The notes under the pieces: generated by a model
What the model was told of the DNA's origin: nothing
Databases searched by the model: none
Seen by the model: only the letters and a program-made list of their open reading frames with translations
Origin: Hibiscus mutabilis
Taxonomy: Eukaryota > Streptophyta > Magnoliopsida > Malvales > Malvaceae
Assembly: GCA_019671005.1 (NCBI GenBank)
Contig: CM033718.1
Location: 22,076,014-22,140,013, forward strand
Reading direction: 5' to 3'
DNA: 64,000 bases
Translations under genes and position numbers: made by a program
In this document: positions 10,668 to 21,768 of the stretch, piece by piece
Layout of the letters: the number at the start of each line of letters is the position of its first letter
Position numbering within the stretch: the first letter of the stretch is position 1

Positions 10668-11639
10668 CAGATTTGAGGCGGGTGCAAAAAAAGAAGAAGA
10701 GTAATAAGATTTTTAGGGTTTTTTGTTTGTATTGGACATGGGCAGAAATTGGCTTATAATGTATTATTATTTATGTAAATGGACAGAAATAAAACATTCG
10801 GGCTTTATTTATTTAATCTGTTTATATATACTTATATTTATATTTATTTTTTATTTAATTAATTATCAGCCCATATTAGTAATTCTAGTAATAATCTTTT
10901 ATAACACATATACATATGCGCCACATAATACGTACATACAATTACACATGCAATATACATTCATAGTTAAGTATTAATGGCATTGGAATAATGAATACAT
11001 ACATATGCACACTCACATTAAAACAATAGTAAACACATATAATATACTAATAACACATACATATATTACATGCAATTTTGACAAACAACACACATATGCT
11101 CATGTTTTAAATAGACATACATAATAAACACACACTTATGATACATACTTAATACGTATAATAACACACATGAGCCCATTTTATAATCATATATAAGCTC
11201 ATTATTACAAAGTAAAGAAAAACGTGTTAACCCGGACAAAATTAGTGATTACAATTAGTAACCTCATTAAAAAACACTCTAATCCTAAATGGAGAAAAAA
11301 AAAAAGTAAACCCAACTAAGGAAGGCTAAAATACAGCCATAATTAACACAAGCGAATGTCTAACCAGACTATTCCTGCTTATGCCGTAATAATCCCTCAT
11401 CACCTTGTCTTCATCTCCTACAAATACGAATCAACTCCAGGGCAAACTAAAACCAAACCATATGATCTGAGAAGAATTACCACCACATCTTTAATAGTCC
11501 AAGTCTACTCAATCCACTCAGAAGTTCGGCATATAAATCTTTTATCTTGGATTATACGTAAACTGCACGTGCTTAATAACCTCTATACGTCTACTACTTT
11601 CATAAAAAACCACCATTTCCAGGGAAGGTCCAAACAATT

Positions 11640-12987
11640 ACTGCTCTAAAGACAAAATATGAATAGTCCCCACACGTTATCCACTTGTCACTCGTCTTAT
11701 GCTCTCAAAGATCTTCACGTGCCTTCATCATAATCCACATTTAGCTTTTACAAATCTTCAACACATCCTGCTCAAATTCACCTACACTCACTTGGTCTTC
11801 AAATCCAATCATCCTCTTATTAAAATCCACGCACGATTCAGAGTAGCACTTTTCTAAAGCTCCTCAGACCCTTTTAAGTATGATAAAACCAACATAATTT
11901 CCCACTCCCGATTCCCCAAGGGCCTCCCTTAAACACGTTGGTACATTCAACTTTGGAAAAACAAACATTTAAAATCCTTAGCAGAAATGGTACATGATCG
12001 ACCGATACATCCCCAAACAGTAAGGTCCGTGTAAGCCAACAACCAATGTTCATCCCCACAAATTCTGTTCAAACGACTCTGTCTGTATATTGGCCCAACC
12101 CAAGTAAACCTTTATCCTGCTATGGGAATCTCGACCAATCTGAATTGTGCAATAAAAAAGTTAAGACTCTCCATACCTGTATGTCGAATCTCAGCCTCAC
12201 ATCTTTCACTACAGATATTGGACGACGATAACATCGCCTCCATTATCCAAAGCGTCTTGCTGTTCCTATTCAATGACTCTGCTCAGCGATTCCACATGGA
12301 GTGAAATACTCAACAGGGATATCTTCGAACCAACTACATCCCTTTCAACAGACTAAAGTTTATACTTTATCACCATCTATTCTTCAACCACAAAGCAATC
12401 TTTGTCCCATATTGTGATTAGCCTCCATGCCCATTCTACAGCATCTGATACCCAGAACTCAAAGTCAACATCTACCCACACCTTCCTGATCTCTATCACT
12501 TCTAAGGATTCTTTATAGGTTTCCTGAAGAAAGCACCACTTTTATCCTGTGAACCTTTACATCTGGTCCCATGCCTCTAATGATTCATTTTAGCTCTTCC
12601 CATCCAAATACCCTGGCATGCTTTAAGTTGATCCGCCTCTTCCAATAGTGCAATATCATGAACCACATCTTGTTCATTACCCTCAAATTGAATCCCAAGC
12701 TTTTTCCCCATTTTAAGAACCTTTATTGCTTCTTTTGTCGCCGTATCCCATCTCGCTTTCAAATCTGAATCGGACAGCGATCTTCCCTCTAATTCAGACA
12801 CCTTTTCGTACCTCTCTTTCTTCTTTATACTCCGTAGAGCACGATCCCTTTTCTTTTTTTTCAAAACTAGAAAGAGCTTTTTCTTGAAAATCAATAAAAG
12901 GAAAACGAGATAACTTAAACAAATAGTAAAGTTTTTTATAAAAGAAAGAAAGTATTTGGAATTGAACTCAATATGCTTAGAGATCAA
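11640..12987 (-). pseudogene. L1-type LINE fragment: end of ORF1 and endonuclease domain, decayed
   Basis: The minus strand first shows a charged segment typical of plant L1 ORF1 C termini (SLSDSDLKARWDTATKEA, LKMGKKLGIQFEGNE). It then gives the start of ORF2, IIRGMG, and endonuclease motifs in shifting frames: QETYKESLE, LITIWDKDCFVVEE, the RFTWVGP and SRLNRI blocks, and TDLTVWG. These are the order and spacing of an L1 apurinic endonuclease domain. Several stops and frameshifts interrupt it, and I cannot read an RT domain before element B begins at 11253. It is an inactive remnant whose remainder is lost or displaced by B. Family assignment is by motif recognition. Confidence 0.65.
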
Positions 12988-12990
12988 TTT

Positions 12991-15319
12991 GTTGATTCTA
13001 AAACTTTTTTATTTTTTGGTTTAACAGCATGTAATCGATCATTGGTCGATTAATTTGGATTGGGTAATTTGTATAGGTCCATCATGGGGGCGATCCTCCC
13101 AACTTAGTGTTTTTCCATTCACAATGTCAGTGTTCGAACCATTGACCTTAAGAGAATTAACACCTCTTATCGCTAGACAAATTGGTTGTTGATAAACTTT
13201 TAATTTTTTAGTATAACTACTCGTATATGATTCATTAGTTAATTAATCTAAATTGAGTATAATAAAGGTTCATTGTAAGGTCGAAACTTCCAATTTACTT
13301 TGTTCAATTTATAACTTCAGGAATCGAATCTATATTCTTGTTTAAAAGACTTTTTATCGAGCTAAATCAACTAATAATATTGTTGCTTGAGTTTTTTTTT
13401 TACAATACCACTAATCACCTACACTTTGCCTTTTACAAACGCATAGATATTAGGTTACATCCGGAAACCTAATTTCAACATTTGCTCTAATTATTTTTTT
13501 GAAGTCAATCATACTGGATTTCGACGGTGGTGTCATCGTGTCTGGCATACGCTTCTTTAGCAAAACAGTGTTTTAATCAACTAATTTATTTGACAAATTT
13601 TAATTATTAAATCTTGATAGTATTTTTAGATTTGTTGGTGTAGTATGTTGTGTTACAGTGTTTTCACTTATATTTTCAGAATTTTTTATTTTATTTAAAA
13701 AATTTTCCAAAAATTTTAAAGACTTATAAAATTTATAAAAAAAAATATTTTTTAAAAAAACTGTAAATGCAACATAATAAAACTATAATATATTAACTGT
13801 CAGTAATATCTAAATAAAAAGCTATCAAGATTTGATAATTAAAATTAATAAAAAAAAACTGTAAATGCAACATAATAAAACTATTACTAATGAATAGATG
13901 TAGACGATAGATAGTCAAGGATTAAGTAATAAAATAATGTAGTTACCTTAGTTTTCTTAGGCTTAGCTATAGACTATAGGGGCAACCAAGAGTCACATAT
14001 TATATCATAATCGGTGCACTTAGTGTACATTTAATTTAGTAGTAATATTTTAATAATATTGCAGAGATGTCCAAGTTGCCTATGGCCGTCTCTTTAATCC
14101 TTTTCAAGAAAACAAGTTTGGTCCCCCATTTGGCAACTTCCACTCCCCACAAAACATGTAATCAAGACAATACATATATGTATATAGTATGAAAGAGAGC
14201 GACAGAGTTTAATTTTGTTGAAATTGTTACTACTTTAACAATTTAGAAAATGTGGATTTAGATGTTTAAAATTTTTTATTTAAAAATTGGTTTAAAGATA
14301 TAATTGTCTTTAAAGTATATATTTTTTACCGAATTATTTTTTAAAATATTTTTTGATACGTTGTGTTCTTTTAACTTTAAAATGTTATTTATGTTTTTTA
14401 AATTTTAAATCAGTTAAAAAACTTCTCTGTAGACCAATTAAAATGAACCATGTAGCACGTTTAACCTAAGAACTGTGACTGATTCTAATTAAAAACGGTA
14501 AATTGTATGTTGAGTTTTTCATGTTTTATTTTTGTTTAATTTAGTTCCTATAAATACTTATTTAATTTGAAATTGACCTTGTTTTTTTATTTCTTACAAT
14601 TTAGTCTAGCACTATTTTATAATATTATATTTGTTTATTTAATATATTAATATCATCCAATAATATGATGACACGTGGTGTTATCTTATTTTTTTAACTT
14701 AGTCCTTAAAAATACTTATTTAATATGAAATTGACCCCTATTTATTTCTAATTTTATAATATAACCTTAACACTATTTTATAATATTATATTTTTTATTT
14801 TAATATAATTTATTAATATCATCCAATAATATGACGACTCATCGCATTATCTTATTGGTGGAAAGGTAGAAAATAGGAAAAAAATAATTTTGAACAGAGG
14901 CTTTAGCTATGAAAGGCAAACCTTATCCACTGCACCAAGTTAGTAGTCAATGTAATAAGCCTTCTCTTAATAAATAAATAAATAGTTTAATAGTATGTTT
15001 TGCTTGTAATTCATTAGCAATGCTGCATGTCTTTAACAAATAATTTTACCTTTCACCAAGCTTCAAGGCAGTATCTCTGTAAAACTTTTCCGAATTTCCT
15101 TCTCAATGGTTGTAAATTACAAAAAAAAAAAAAAAACACTGAGATTGTAAAAGACACCCAACAATACTAATTGCACAACAGAGGAACGGGTTGTAATTGC
15201 TTCCTTTTCGAGCACTTTAGATCAGTTGCTCAAACACAATAAACTTGCCTATTGATTTGTGGGCAGTTTTAGGGTTTGTCTGGCATACGAAAAGTTATGG
15301 TGCGGCTACGGGGTGTGAC
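12991..15319. other. AT-rich intergenic DNA without recognisable genes
   Basis: No ORF or element ends can be supported. It contains a small direct repeat (AAACTGTAAATGCAACATAA at about 13760 and 13857), a two-copy tandem duplication listed separately, and a 17-base A run near 15120. It looks like decayed repeat DNA. Confidence 0.6.
14525..14862. repeat. Two-copy tandem duplication, about 170-bp unit
   Basis: Both halves run from a TTTAGTYCYTATAAATACTTATTT-like start through CACTATTTTATAATATTATA to ATATCATCCAATAATATGA. The copies have diverged by point changes. No coding content. Confidence 0.65.
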
Positions 15320-17000
15320 ACTAACTGAAAAATGTTATACTTTTTAATAACACTTTTCGGTTGTGGTAAGTATTAGAACTTTAAAAATTTTGTTAGATCA
15401 AGAAAAAAAAGTGTGTAGCCGGTAAGTTAAAAAACACGACACTTAAAATGTTACCAACCAACCTAAATATTACCGAAAGATATAACATTTTAAGTTGACA
15501 TGATAAGTTCAGAAACTCACTAACAAGTATGGAAACTTACCGTAATATGTAACATTTAAGTTGCAACTTAAAATTTAAAAAACACGGAACTTAAAATGTT
15601 ACCCATCAACCTAAATGTTAAGTTGACATGGTAGGTTTAGAAACTTACTAACAAGTACCAAAACTTACTATGATATGTACCCATCAACCTAAATGTTACC
15701 AAAAGATATACATTTTATGTTGACATGGTAAGTTTCAAAACTTACTAACAAATATGAAAACTTACCATAATATGTAACATTTATGGTACCATTATATATA
15801 ACATTTTAGGTTGCAACCTAAAATTTAAAAACTTAGATAACATTTCTAGTTGCAACCTAAAATGTTACAAAAAATATAACACTTTAAGTTAAAACCTAAA
15901 ATGTAACTACTATGGATAACACTTTAGGTTGGAATGATACATTTTTTGTAAGTTTCGAAACTTCCGACTAAGTTTCAATACTTGTTGTGAGTCTAGCCGA
16001 TTTTTAAGTTCTTTAACTCTTTAATGGCGATTTTGTTAAATCCAAATTAAAGCTAAAATTTTCTATTAGGTAATGAAGATTTCTTAGAGTATATGAGTAA
16101 TCTAAACTTGATTTTAACAAATCAAACTCATAAATAGGTATTTGAAGAAATAACTTATTTTCAAGTTCTTTAACTTTTTAATGGCGATTTTGTTAATTTC
16201 GAGCTAAATCTAAGATTTTCTATTGGGTAATGTAGATTTCTTAAAGTATATGAGTAATCTAAACTTGATTTTAACAAATTAAACTCAGAATTAGGCAATT
16301 GATGAAAAAAATAGCTAATGTTCAAGTTTTTTAACTCTTTAATGGTGATTTTGTTAATTCCGACCTAAAACTAAAATTTTGTATTGGGTAATGAAGATTT
16401 CTTAGAGTATATGAGTAATCTAAACTTGATTTTAACAATTCAAACCTAGAATTTGGTAATTGATGAAAATTGTAATATTGCTTTAAGCTAGAATTCTTGA
16501 TTTTCAGTAAAACTTATAGCAAAGTTTTGATACTTGTCGTGAAATATTTTCATTCTTGGGCGATCAAATCTCATATAAAAATTTAGGTTGAAGTGAGTAA
16601 AATTTTAAGTTTCAACCTAAAATGTTATAAAAAAATCTTAACAATTAAAGTTGCAACCTAAAATGATACCAATTTATGTTTCAACCTAAAATGTTACAAA
16701 CACATATAATATTTTAGTTTTAAAACCTAAACTTGAAATATTACCCAAAATAATAACAATTAGTCAAATTTTAAGTTTCAACCTAAAATGTTATACAAAA
16801 TCATACCAATTTAAGTTACAACCTAAAATGTTACCAATTTAAGTTTCAACCTAAAATGTTGTCAATACAAATAACATTTTAGTTTAGAAAACCTAAACGT
16901 TAAATATTACCCAAAATCATAACAATTTAAGTTGCAGCTGAAATTGTTACTAATATATATAACATTTTAGGTTGGTAACCGGGTAAAGGAAAGAAACGGT
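15320..17000. repeat. Block of dispersed inverted motifs (AACCTAAAATGTTAC), possibly a CACTA-type subterminal region
   Basis: More than ten copies of the motif occur in both orientations (forward near 15856, 16613, 16681, 16780, 16818 and 16844; reverse near 15482, 15800, 15928 and 16962). Such two-way motif fields are typical of the subterminal regions of CACTA (En/Spm) transposons. The left edge reads CACTAACTGAAAAATG, which would fit a CACTA end, but I found no matching right end and no transposase. Assignment is therefore tentative. Confidence 0.45.
16003..16480. repeat. Three tandem copies of about 158 bp inside the motif block
   Basis: The landmark CTTTAATGGCGATTTTGTTA recurs at about 16020, 16178 and 16338 with small changes, and GAGTATATGAGTAATCTAAA follows each copy. 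No open reading frame spans the array. Confidence 0.75.
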
Positions 17001-17114
17001 CACGCTGTATATTAGCCGTATTTTAACATGTCGTACAACAGACATACTCGAAGTTTTAGGATACTATTCCATTGAGATTTATTCTTTTAATAAAATCTAA
17101 TGGGTTTAGCGAAA

Positions 17115-17785
17115 AAGGGTAAACTATTCAAATGACCACTCACACTATAAGATTAGTCTCGATTTGACCACTATACTTTCAATGTGGCAATATGACCACT
17201 CAACTATGTAAGTAGTCCTAATGTGACCACCTGCCGTTAAATCCTAATGGGGGAGTGATGTGGCAGTTAGTAAAAATTTGTATAATTATATATTTGTTCC
17301 TCGTTACTTATATATTATATCAATTTGGTCTAAATTTTAATTTAATAAAATAAATTAAACATTCAATTAGGTGGTGACATGTGTAATCACGTTATTGGAG
17401 GAAATTTAATTATTTATATTTTATTTTATTTAATTAATATATTTATTTCGGTGATTTAGATGTTTTTATGCATCTTGAATGCATGATGTTTGAGTCCCCT
17501 TAATTTATATTTATTTCATTTTTTCCTGGTATTAATTGCATATTAAGACATATACTATATTTTGCAATCATATGACATGTGTCACCACCTGATTAGAGGA
17601 GGAAAATAAATTTATTAAATCAAATATAAATAATTAAGTTCCTCTAATAAGGTGATGACACATGTCACCACCTAATTGAATGTTTAATTTATTTTATTAA
17701 ATTAAAATAAGGACCAAATTGATAGAATATATAATTAATGAGGACCAAATGTATAATTATACGATTTTTTACTAACTGTCACACC
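17115..17785. mobile_element. Truncated foldback/MITE-like element
   Basis: Two long arms face each other: about 17258-17440 and, reversed, 17590-17785, sharing GTTAGTAAAAAT and the block AATTAAACATTCAATTAGGTGGTGACATG. The left side carries a further 140 bases (GGTAAACTATTCAAATGACC onwards) missing on the right, where the sequence passes directly into Athila gag. The right terminus is thus lost. No transposase; possibly a MULE-derived element. Confidence 0.55.
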
Positions 17786-18019
17786 ATTTCGAGTTAAAAA
17801 TGAGTTTAATTCATCTTTTGCCTACCTTTCGCGATTTGCAAAATAAGAACCCACACAATCATCTGGAAGAGTGTCATATGGTATGCCTGAGTATGAAACC
17901 ACATGGAGTTTCTGAAGATCAAATTAAACTTTGAGTTTTTCCTTTTTTTCTTTGCCGGTTTAGCTAAATATTGGTTATTTTATTTACTACATGGTTTTGT
18001 TGATACATGGGCTAATATG
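17783..18019 (+). pseudogene. gag: Athila gag, N-terminal part, before the element A insertion
   Basis: Translated with frameshifts it gives HFELKMSLIHLLPTFRDLQ, NPHNHLEECHMVC, GVSEDQIKL, a decayed FPFSL segment and VDTWANM. This is the order found in Athila Gag proteins before the SRLFLDRFF block, which resumes at 30781 across the insertion. At least one stop (TGA after QIKL) and an indel are present. The upstream start is lost at the junction with the foldback element. Confidence 0.7.
18015..18019. other. Target-site duplication of element A (left copy, ATATG)
   Basis: ATATG directly precedes the LTR TGTAATCAC. The identical ATATG at 30781-30785 follows the other LTR. Removing the element and one copy restores the Athila gag frame across the site (WANM then SRLFLDRFF). 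Confidence 0.95.
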
Positions 18020-18883
18020 TGTAATCACTCATTTTTATCCAGTTTGTAAATATTGTTAATATATTAGCATAATAATTAACAAGGTATTATTATTGCATGT
18101 ATACATGTTATATTATATGTTTACTATACATGTGATTAATGTGTATAAAATATGTGTGTAATATATGTAAGCGCATGCATATTATACATACTATGTGCGG
18201 TGTATGTGTGTCATGTCACGTACGTTTTAATAGTTTATATATGTACTAGGGTGTATTTGGTTATACTTATTTTGTGTGTATAAGATGCATGTATGTGTGT
18301 GCTTGGGTGTATGTGATATATATGTGGTTTGCATGTGCATGCACTATGTATGTTTGTAGTATATATAATGTTTATATACTTATATTAATTAGGTGTGTGA
18401 GCAAATATATGTATATGTGTGTTTGAATGTTATATGGTATATGTTAATTTGCATGTATGTACATAAATTATATATGTGTATATGTTATTATTATAGTATG
18501 ATTATTATTATTATTATTGGGTTCAAAAATATATAACAGATATAAAATATAAAACCCATTTATAATAACAGTCCAAGTCCATATAATATTACAAAAAACC
18601 CCCAAAAATAATATAATTTACAAGGCCCATTTTGGCCTGACCCAATATTGAAAAAACCCTAAAACCCTATCTAAAATCCTATCTTTTTCTTGCAGCCGTC
18701 ACCCTCCCCAGCCGTTGGATCAAGATTTGATCCAACAGTCCAGATCAGTCCAAGATGATCCAGCTGGCGCGCGTGTAATTCACTCCCTGACCGTTCATTC
18801 CCCCTCTACCACGTGTCAAGATTAGATGTAGCTTCGCTCATTTCAAGGCTCGATCTAGGCCGTTCATTCCCCATGTAATCAAA

Positions 18884-18911
18884 GCCGTTGGATCAGATCT
18901 GATCCAACGGC
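18884..18911. promoter_or_regulatory. Perfect 28-bp LTR palindrome
   Basis: GCCGTTGGATCAGA is followed without spacer by its exact reverse complement. A second, imperfect palindrome of the same type lies at 18712-18738. The 3' LTR copies (28350-28374 and 28564-28589) have decayed slightly. Confidence 0.8.
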
Positions 18912-19414
18912 CGTGAGTGGATCTGGCAGAGGACACCACCACCATGACTCTCTCCATGCCGACACCACTCCGTCGTACCACCAACTCAACCACCGCGCTC
19001 AGAAAACGTGTAAGACACCAAAATAATGGATTATCAGTATCCAAAAACTAGATGAGACGTATTTAATGTATGGTTTTCTACCAAAAAAGAGAGGAGAGCA
19101 ATATATGTAAACGAAAAAGTGTATTATCATCAGTTTTCAGAAATACAAAAAACAACACAAGTCCAGTGGTATTTTTTCTTTCTTTTACTGCATACATATC
19201 TTTCAAGGGCATCAACAATATAAAAAACGAAAAGAAGTCGGTTCTTACCCTCGTCGTCAACGGGTCTCCCCTCACTAGTGACAAGCCGCCTCAGTTTTCA
19301 AAACTGAACATGGTGAACTGAAAGGAGAGGGAGGTCCCTTTTGGTTTCATTTTGGTTAAACAAAAACGTTTCTTTCACTCTGTATTTGCTCAGATCTAGG
19401 CAAAAGGGGGAGTC

Positions 19415-19717
19415 TTATTGTAAATCTAAGTTTAGATCTAGGTTTGGTTTGAAACGAGGTTTATTTTGGGTGTTTTTTTTTTTCTTTTCGGCTAACGGCG
19501 GTCGACGGCGAAAGAGAACGGCGGGTGGTACGTTTGATCTAAGGGTCGGGGTGGTTACGTTGAGAGAAAGATAGAGCTGGGTTATTATAAAAACCGGTTT
19601 TGAAAGAAAATGAGGAAAAGTTTGAGTTTGGGCCAAAAAAAGGGTTTTATAGGTATTTTTATTTTGTGAAATGGTGAAATTCTGTAATAAATCCCCCCGC
19701 GTTTTCGATATTTTCAT
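19415..19717 (-). promoter_or_regulatory. Antisense promoter/exon-like block in the element A LTR
   Basis: On the minus strand a CCTATAAAACCC box lies just inside this block (about 19652-19641) and a TTTTTATAATAACC box near 19594-19581, followed by CTCTCTCAACG and a GC-richer stretch with a 100-codon open frame. The same arrangement recurs in the 3' LTR and, antisense, in the B and C LTRs. No protein family is recognised, so I treat the frame as incidental. Confidence 0.3.
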
Positions 19718-21095
19718 TTTTGTCTCGCCGCAGGGGATATTTACAACTCTGGTCCTCCTTATATTTCAAAATCTTGCAATCCAACCCCCGGATTAAACTG
19801 AATCAGTTTTTAAATGGTGAAATTACCTCACCAGTCCCACCGCGTTTTTGAAGTTTTCATTCCGAGCTTGCCCCTTGGTCCAACTACAGATTTAGTCCTT
19901 TTAGGTTCTGTTCGATTTGCAATTTCGTCCCCTAAATCACACTTTATTACCTTTTTAATTTTTGTTTCCTATTTTCGTTTCTTTTCATTTCAGTCCTTTT
20001 CCATGTCTAAATATTCATGTTTATTTATTATGATCGTATATGTTGATGCGGCCCTTTTGCATTCTTACGTGTTTCTTATACATATTTTGTATTCTCATAT
20101 ATGTGTTTAGTTTATGATGATTATGTATTTTATACGCATGTTCGCTCGTTCGTACCGCACATATTCGATTAATATTTTAGTTGGCTCGAACACAACATGT
20201 TGTATATTTTAGCATGTATTGCATGTTTTCTTTGCTTTTAGGCTACGTATTAGTATATTTTCTTGGTCATGTATAATGCCATGTTCTACATATGTTACAA
20301 TGTGTCTTATTGTAATATGTATATTTTCTTGTAATATGTTTTTGTTTCATGCCTTGTTATTGTGATATGTTAGGTTTATTTTTAGTCACGAGTAGGAGTA
20401 ATCTGTATGCATGTATGTTTTAGAATAGTATTTTATTTATGTTGAATTTGTTTTTTATTTATGTGTTAGATTAATATTTATGAATGTTAGTATTTTATTT
20501 ATGCTAGATATGTTTTTATTTATGAGTTAGATTAATATTTATATATGTATGTTTTGGATTAGTATTTTATTTATGTTAGATTATTATTTTATTATGTTAG
20601 TATTTATTTATATTTTATCGCATTGTATTTATATTCGCCATATTTTAGGTTGCATAACAGATATATAAATTGTCAATGCGGTGCCCTTTTATCCGAGTAT
20701 AAATGGGGCTAATATCAGGCGTAGTGATAGTGGTTGGGCATTTACTCTCGGATAACGGGGCCTTTAAAATTTATTCGCAATTATAACCGAATTTTAAACT
20801 AATCGTCACTTTAATCCGGAAAATCTAACATTAATAAAGCGGTAATTATTAAAGTACCAATTTTGGGCGGTGTGGGGGTGCTAATCTTTCCCTATCCGTA
20901 ACCTACTCCCGAACCCAATAGTTTTCAAATCTTTGGTTTTATGGTGTCTGGCCTACCTAAGTGGCCGGTGGCGAATCAATTTTCATTAAATAAAACGCGT
21001 TTTTCAAAACCCCACGGATAAATATTTTTATATCCGAAAAATCACCAACACTTTGAAAACTCATTTTTTAGCGAAAAGGGTGACATCGCTATAGA

Positions 21096-21114
21096 TGGCG
21101 ACTCCGCTGGGGAC
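21096..21114 (+). other. Primer-binding site of element A
   Basis: TGGCGACTCCGCTGGGGAC lies two bases after the LTR. This is the Tat/Ogre type of primer site, reported in the literature to pair with a tRNA-Arg. Elements B and C carry variants. Confidence 0.85.
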
Positions 21115-21768
21115 ATTTTTGTTTTTTCAAAAACAAATGAGAGTCAAGCTTTTTAAATAATTATCGTTTTACTAATATTAAAAATTTCGGGTTAAAGTGA
21201 CTATTAAATTAACATTCGGTTATAATTGCGCGTTTATTTTAACGCATTTAAAATATGACATATAAACCCGTTTTTTAAGTGGGGGGAAAACGCTAATGCT
21301 TTCGTGGAGATATCGTTCTCCCGTATAGGCCTAGCAAGTACCTTCGGGGCTCGAGTACCTTATGCTTTCGTAAGGATATCGTTCCTTCGTAGGGGCATAA
21401 GCGAATGGGTCCCCCTAAATTGAACCCGGTTGAAAGGAGCCTAAATGGGTGATGATCGGGGGCCTTGCTACTCTTAGTAGAGGACAGGGAGGACAATTCG
21501 GGTACCTCCTAGAACCAAAACTGCATATAGAGAACACATAGAAACCCATCCTGTTAGAGCCATGCGGATAACCTAGGCGTCTTAGATGGAATGTAAATAG
21601 GATTGCCTTGTTTGTTTATTGCATTTAATTTGCCCTTTTATTATGTATTTATCATTTTTTCCCAGATCTTGACTTGTTTTCTTTTTGCTTTGTTTTTGCA
21701 TATCATCGCATTCGCATTATACAAGGCATTGATTTCGAGTGGTTTTCTCCCATAATAGAAGATTGTTC
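21115..21768 (+). other. Leader of element A, no ORF
   Basis: About 650 noncoding bases. It has two approximate repeats of ATGCTTTCGTRRRGATATCGTTC (21296 and 21362), each followed by a variant of CCTTCGTAGG. It does not match the B/C leader; similarity to B begins only at about 21670 (B position 6400). The DUF7745-like ORF is absent. Confidence 0.7.

Larger units (their letters stand above)
1..11253 (-). mobile_element. Element B: non-autonomous gag-bearing LTR retrotransposon, Tat/Ogre-like, left end outside window
   Basis: Read on the minus strand the order is: 5' LTR (11253 to 7724), primer-binding site, leader, DUF7745-like ORF, zinc-module/coiled-coil ORF, Gag ORF, long 3' region with two tandem arrays, polypurine tract, start of the 3' LTR (318 to beyond base 1). 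No protease, RT, RNase H or integrase can be read in any frame of the 7.4-kb interior, so it must use enzymes from another element. The interior below about 6400 matches element A in reverse orientation. The leader and 5' LTR instead match element C. The right flank is ATTAG at 11254-11258; the matching duplication would lie outside the window. Lineage is inferred from Gag motifs and the primer site. Confidence 0.85.
7724..11253 (-). repeat. Element B 5' LTR, 3530 bp, C-like subfamily
   Basis: On the minus strand it starts TGTAATCACTAATTTTGTCC (11253) and ends CGCTACA (7724), next to the primer site. Its 3' third aligns with the LTRs of element C (48938-50100), sharing TTAGACATTTAATTAATAAGG and TATGCATGATGCAA-type landmarks. 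The centre (8880-9600) is very AT-rich, followed at 9790-10190 by a GC-rich block and at 10640-10667 by a palindrome. Most of it does not match the A-type LTR at 1-318. Confidence 0.8.
18020..21093 (+). repeat. Element A 5' LTR (3074 bp)
   Basis: It runs from TGTAATCACTCATTTTTATCC to GACATCGCTATA, where the final CA has become TA (3' LTR: GCTACA). It contains an AT-rich promoter-distal part, two CCGTTGGATC palindromes (18712-18738 and 18884-18911), a GC-richer antisense block near 19500-19720, and repeated ATTTATGTTAGATTAATATTTAT units at 20440-20620. Confidence 0.93.

Noticed and set aside
11874..12059. 61-codon minus-strand frame reminiscent of DUF4283 (FKGGPWGIGSGKLCW)
   Set aside because: A different frame over the same bases gives L1 endonuclease motifs (RFTWVGP, SRLNRI, TDLTVWG) in correct order, so this frame is a shadow.
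18838..19044. 68-codon minus-strand frame near the LTR palindromes
   Set aside because: It crosses the palindrome and is not preserved in the 3' LTR copy.
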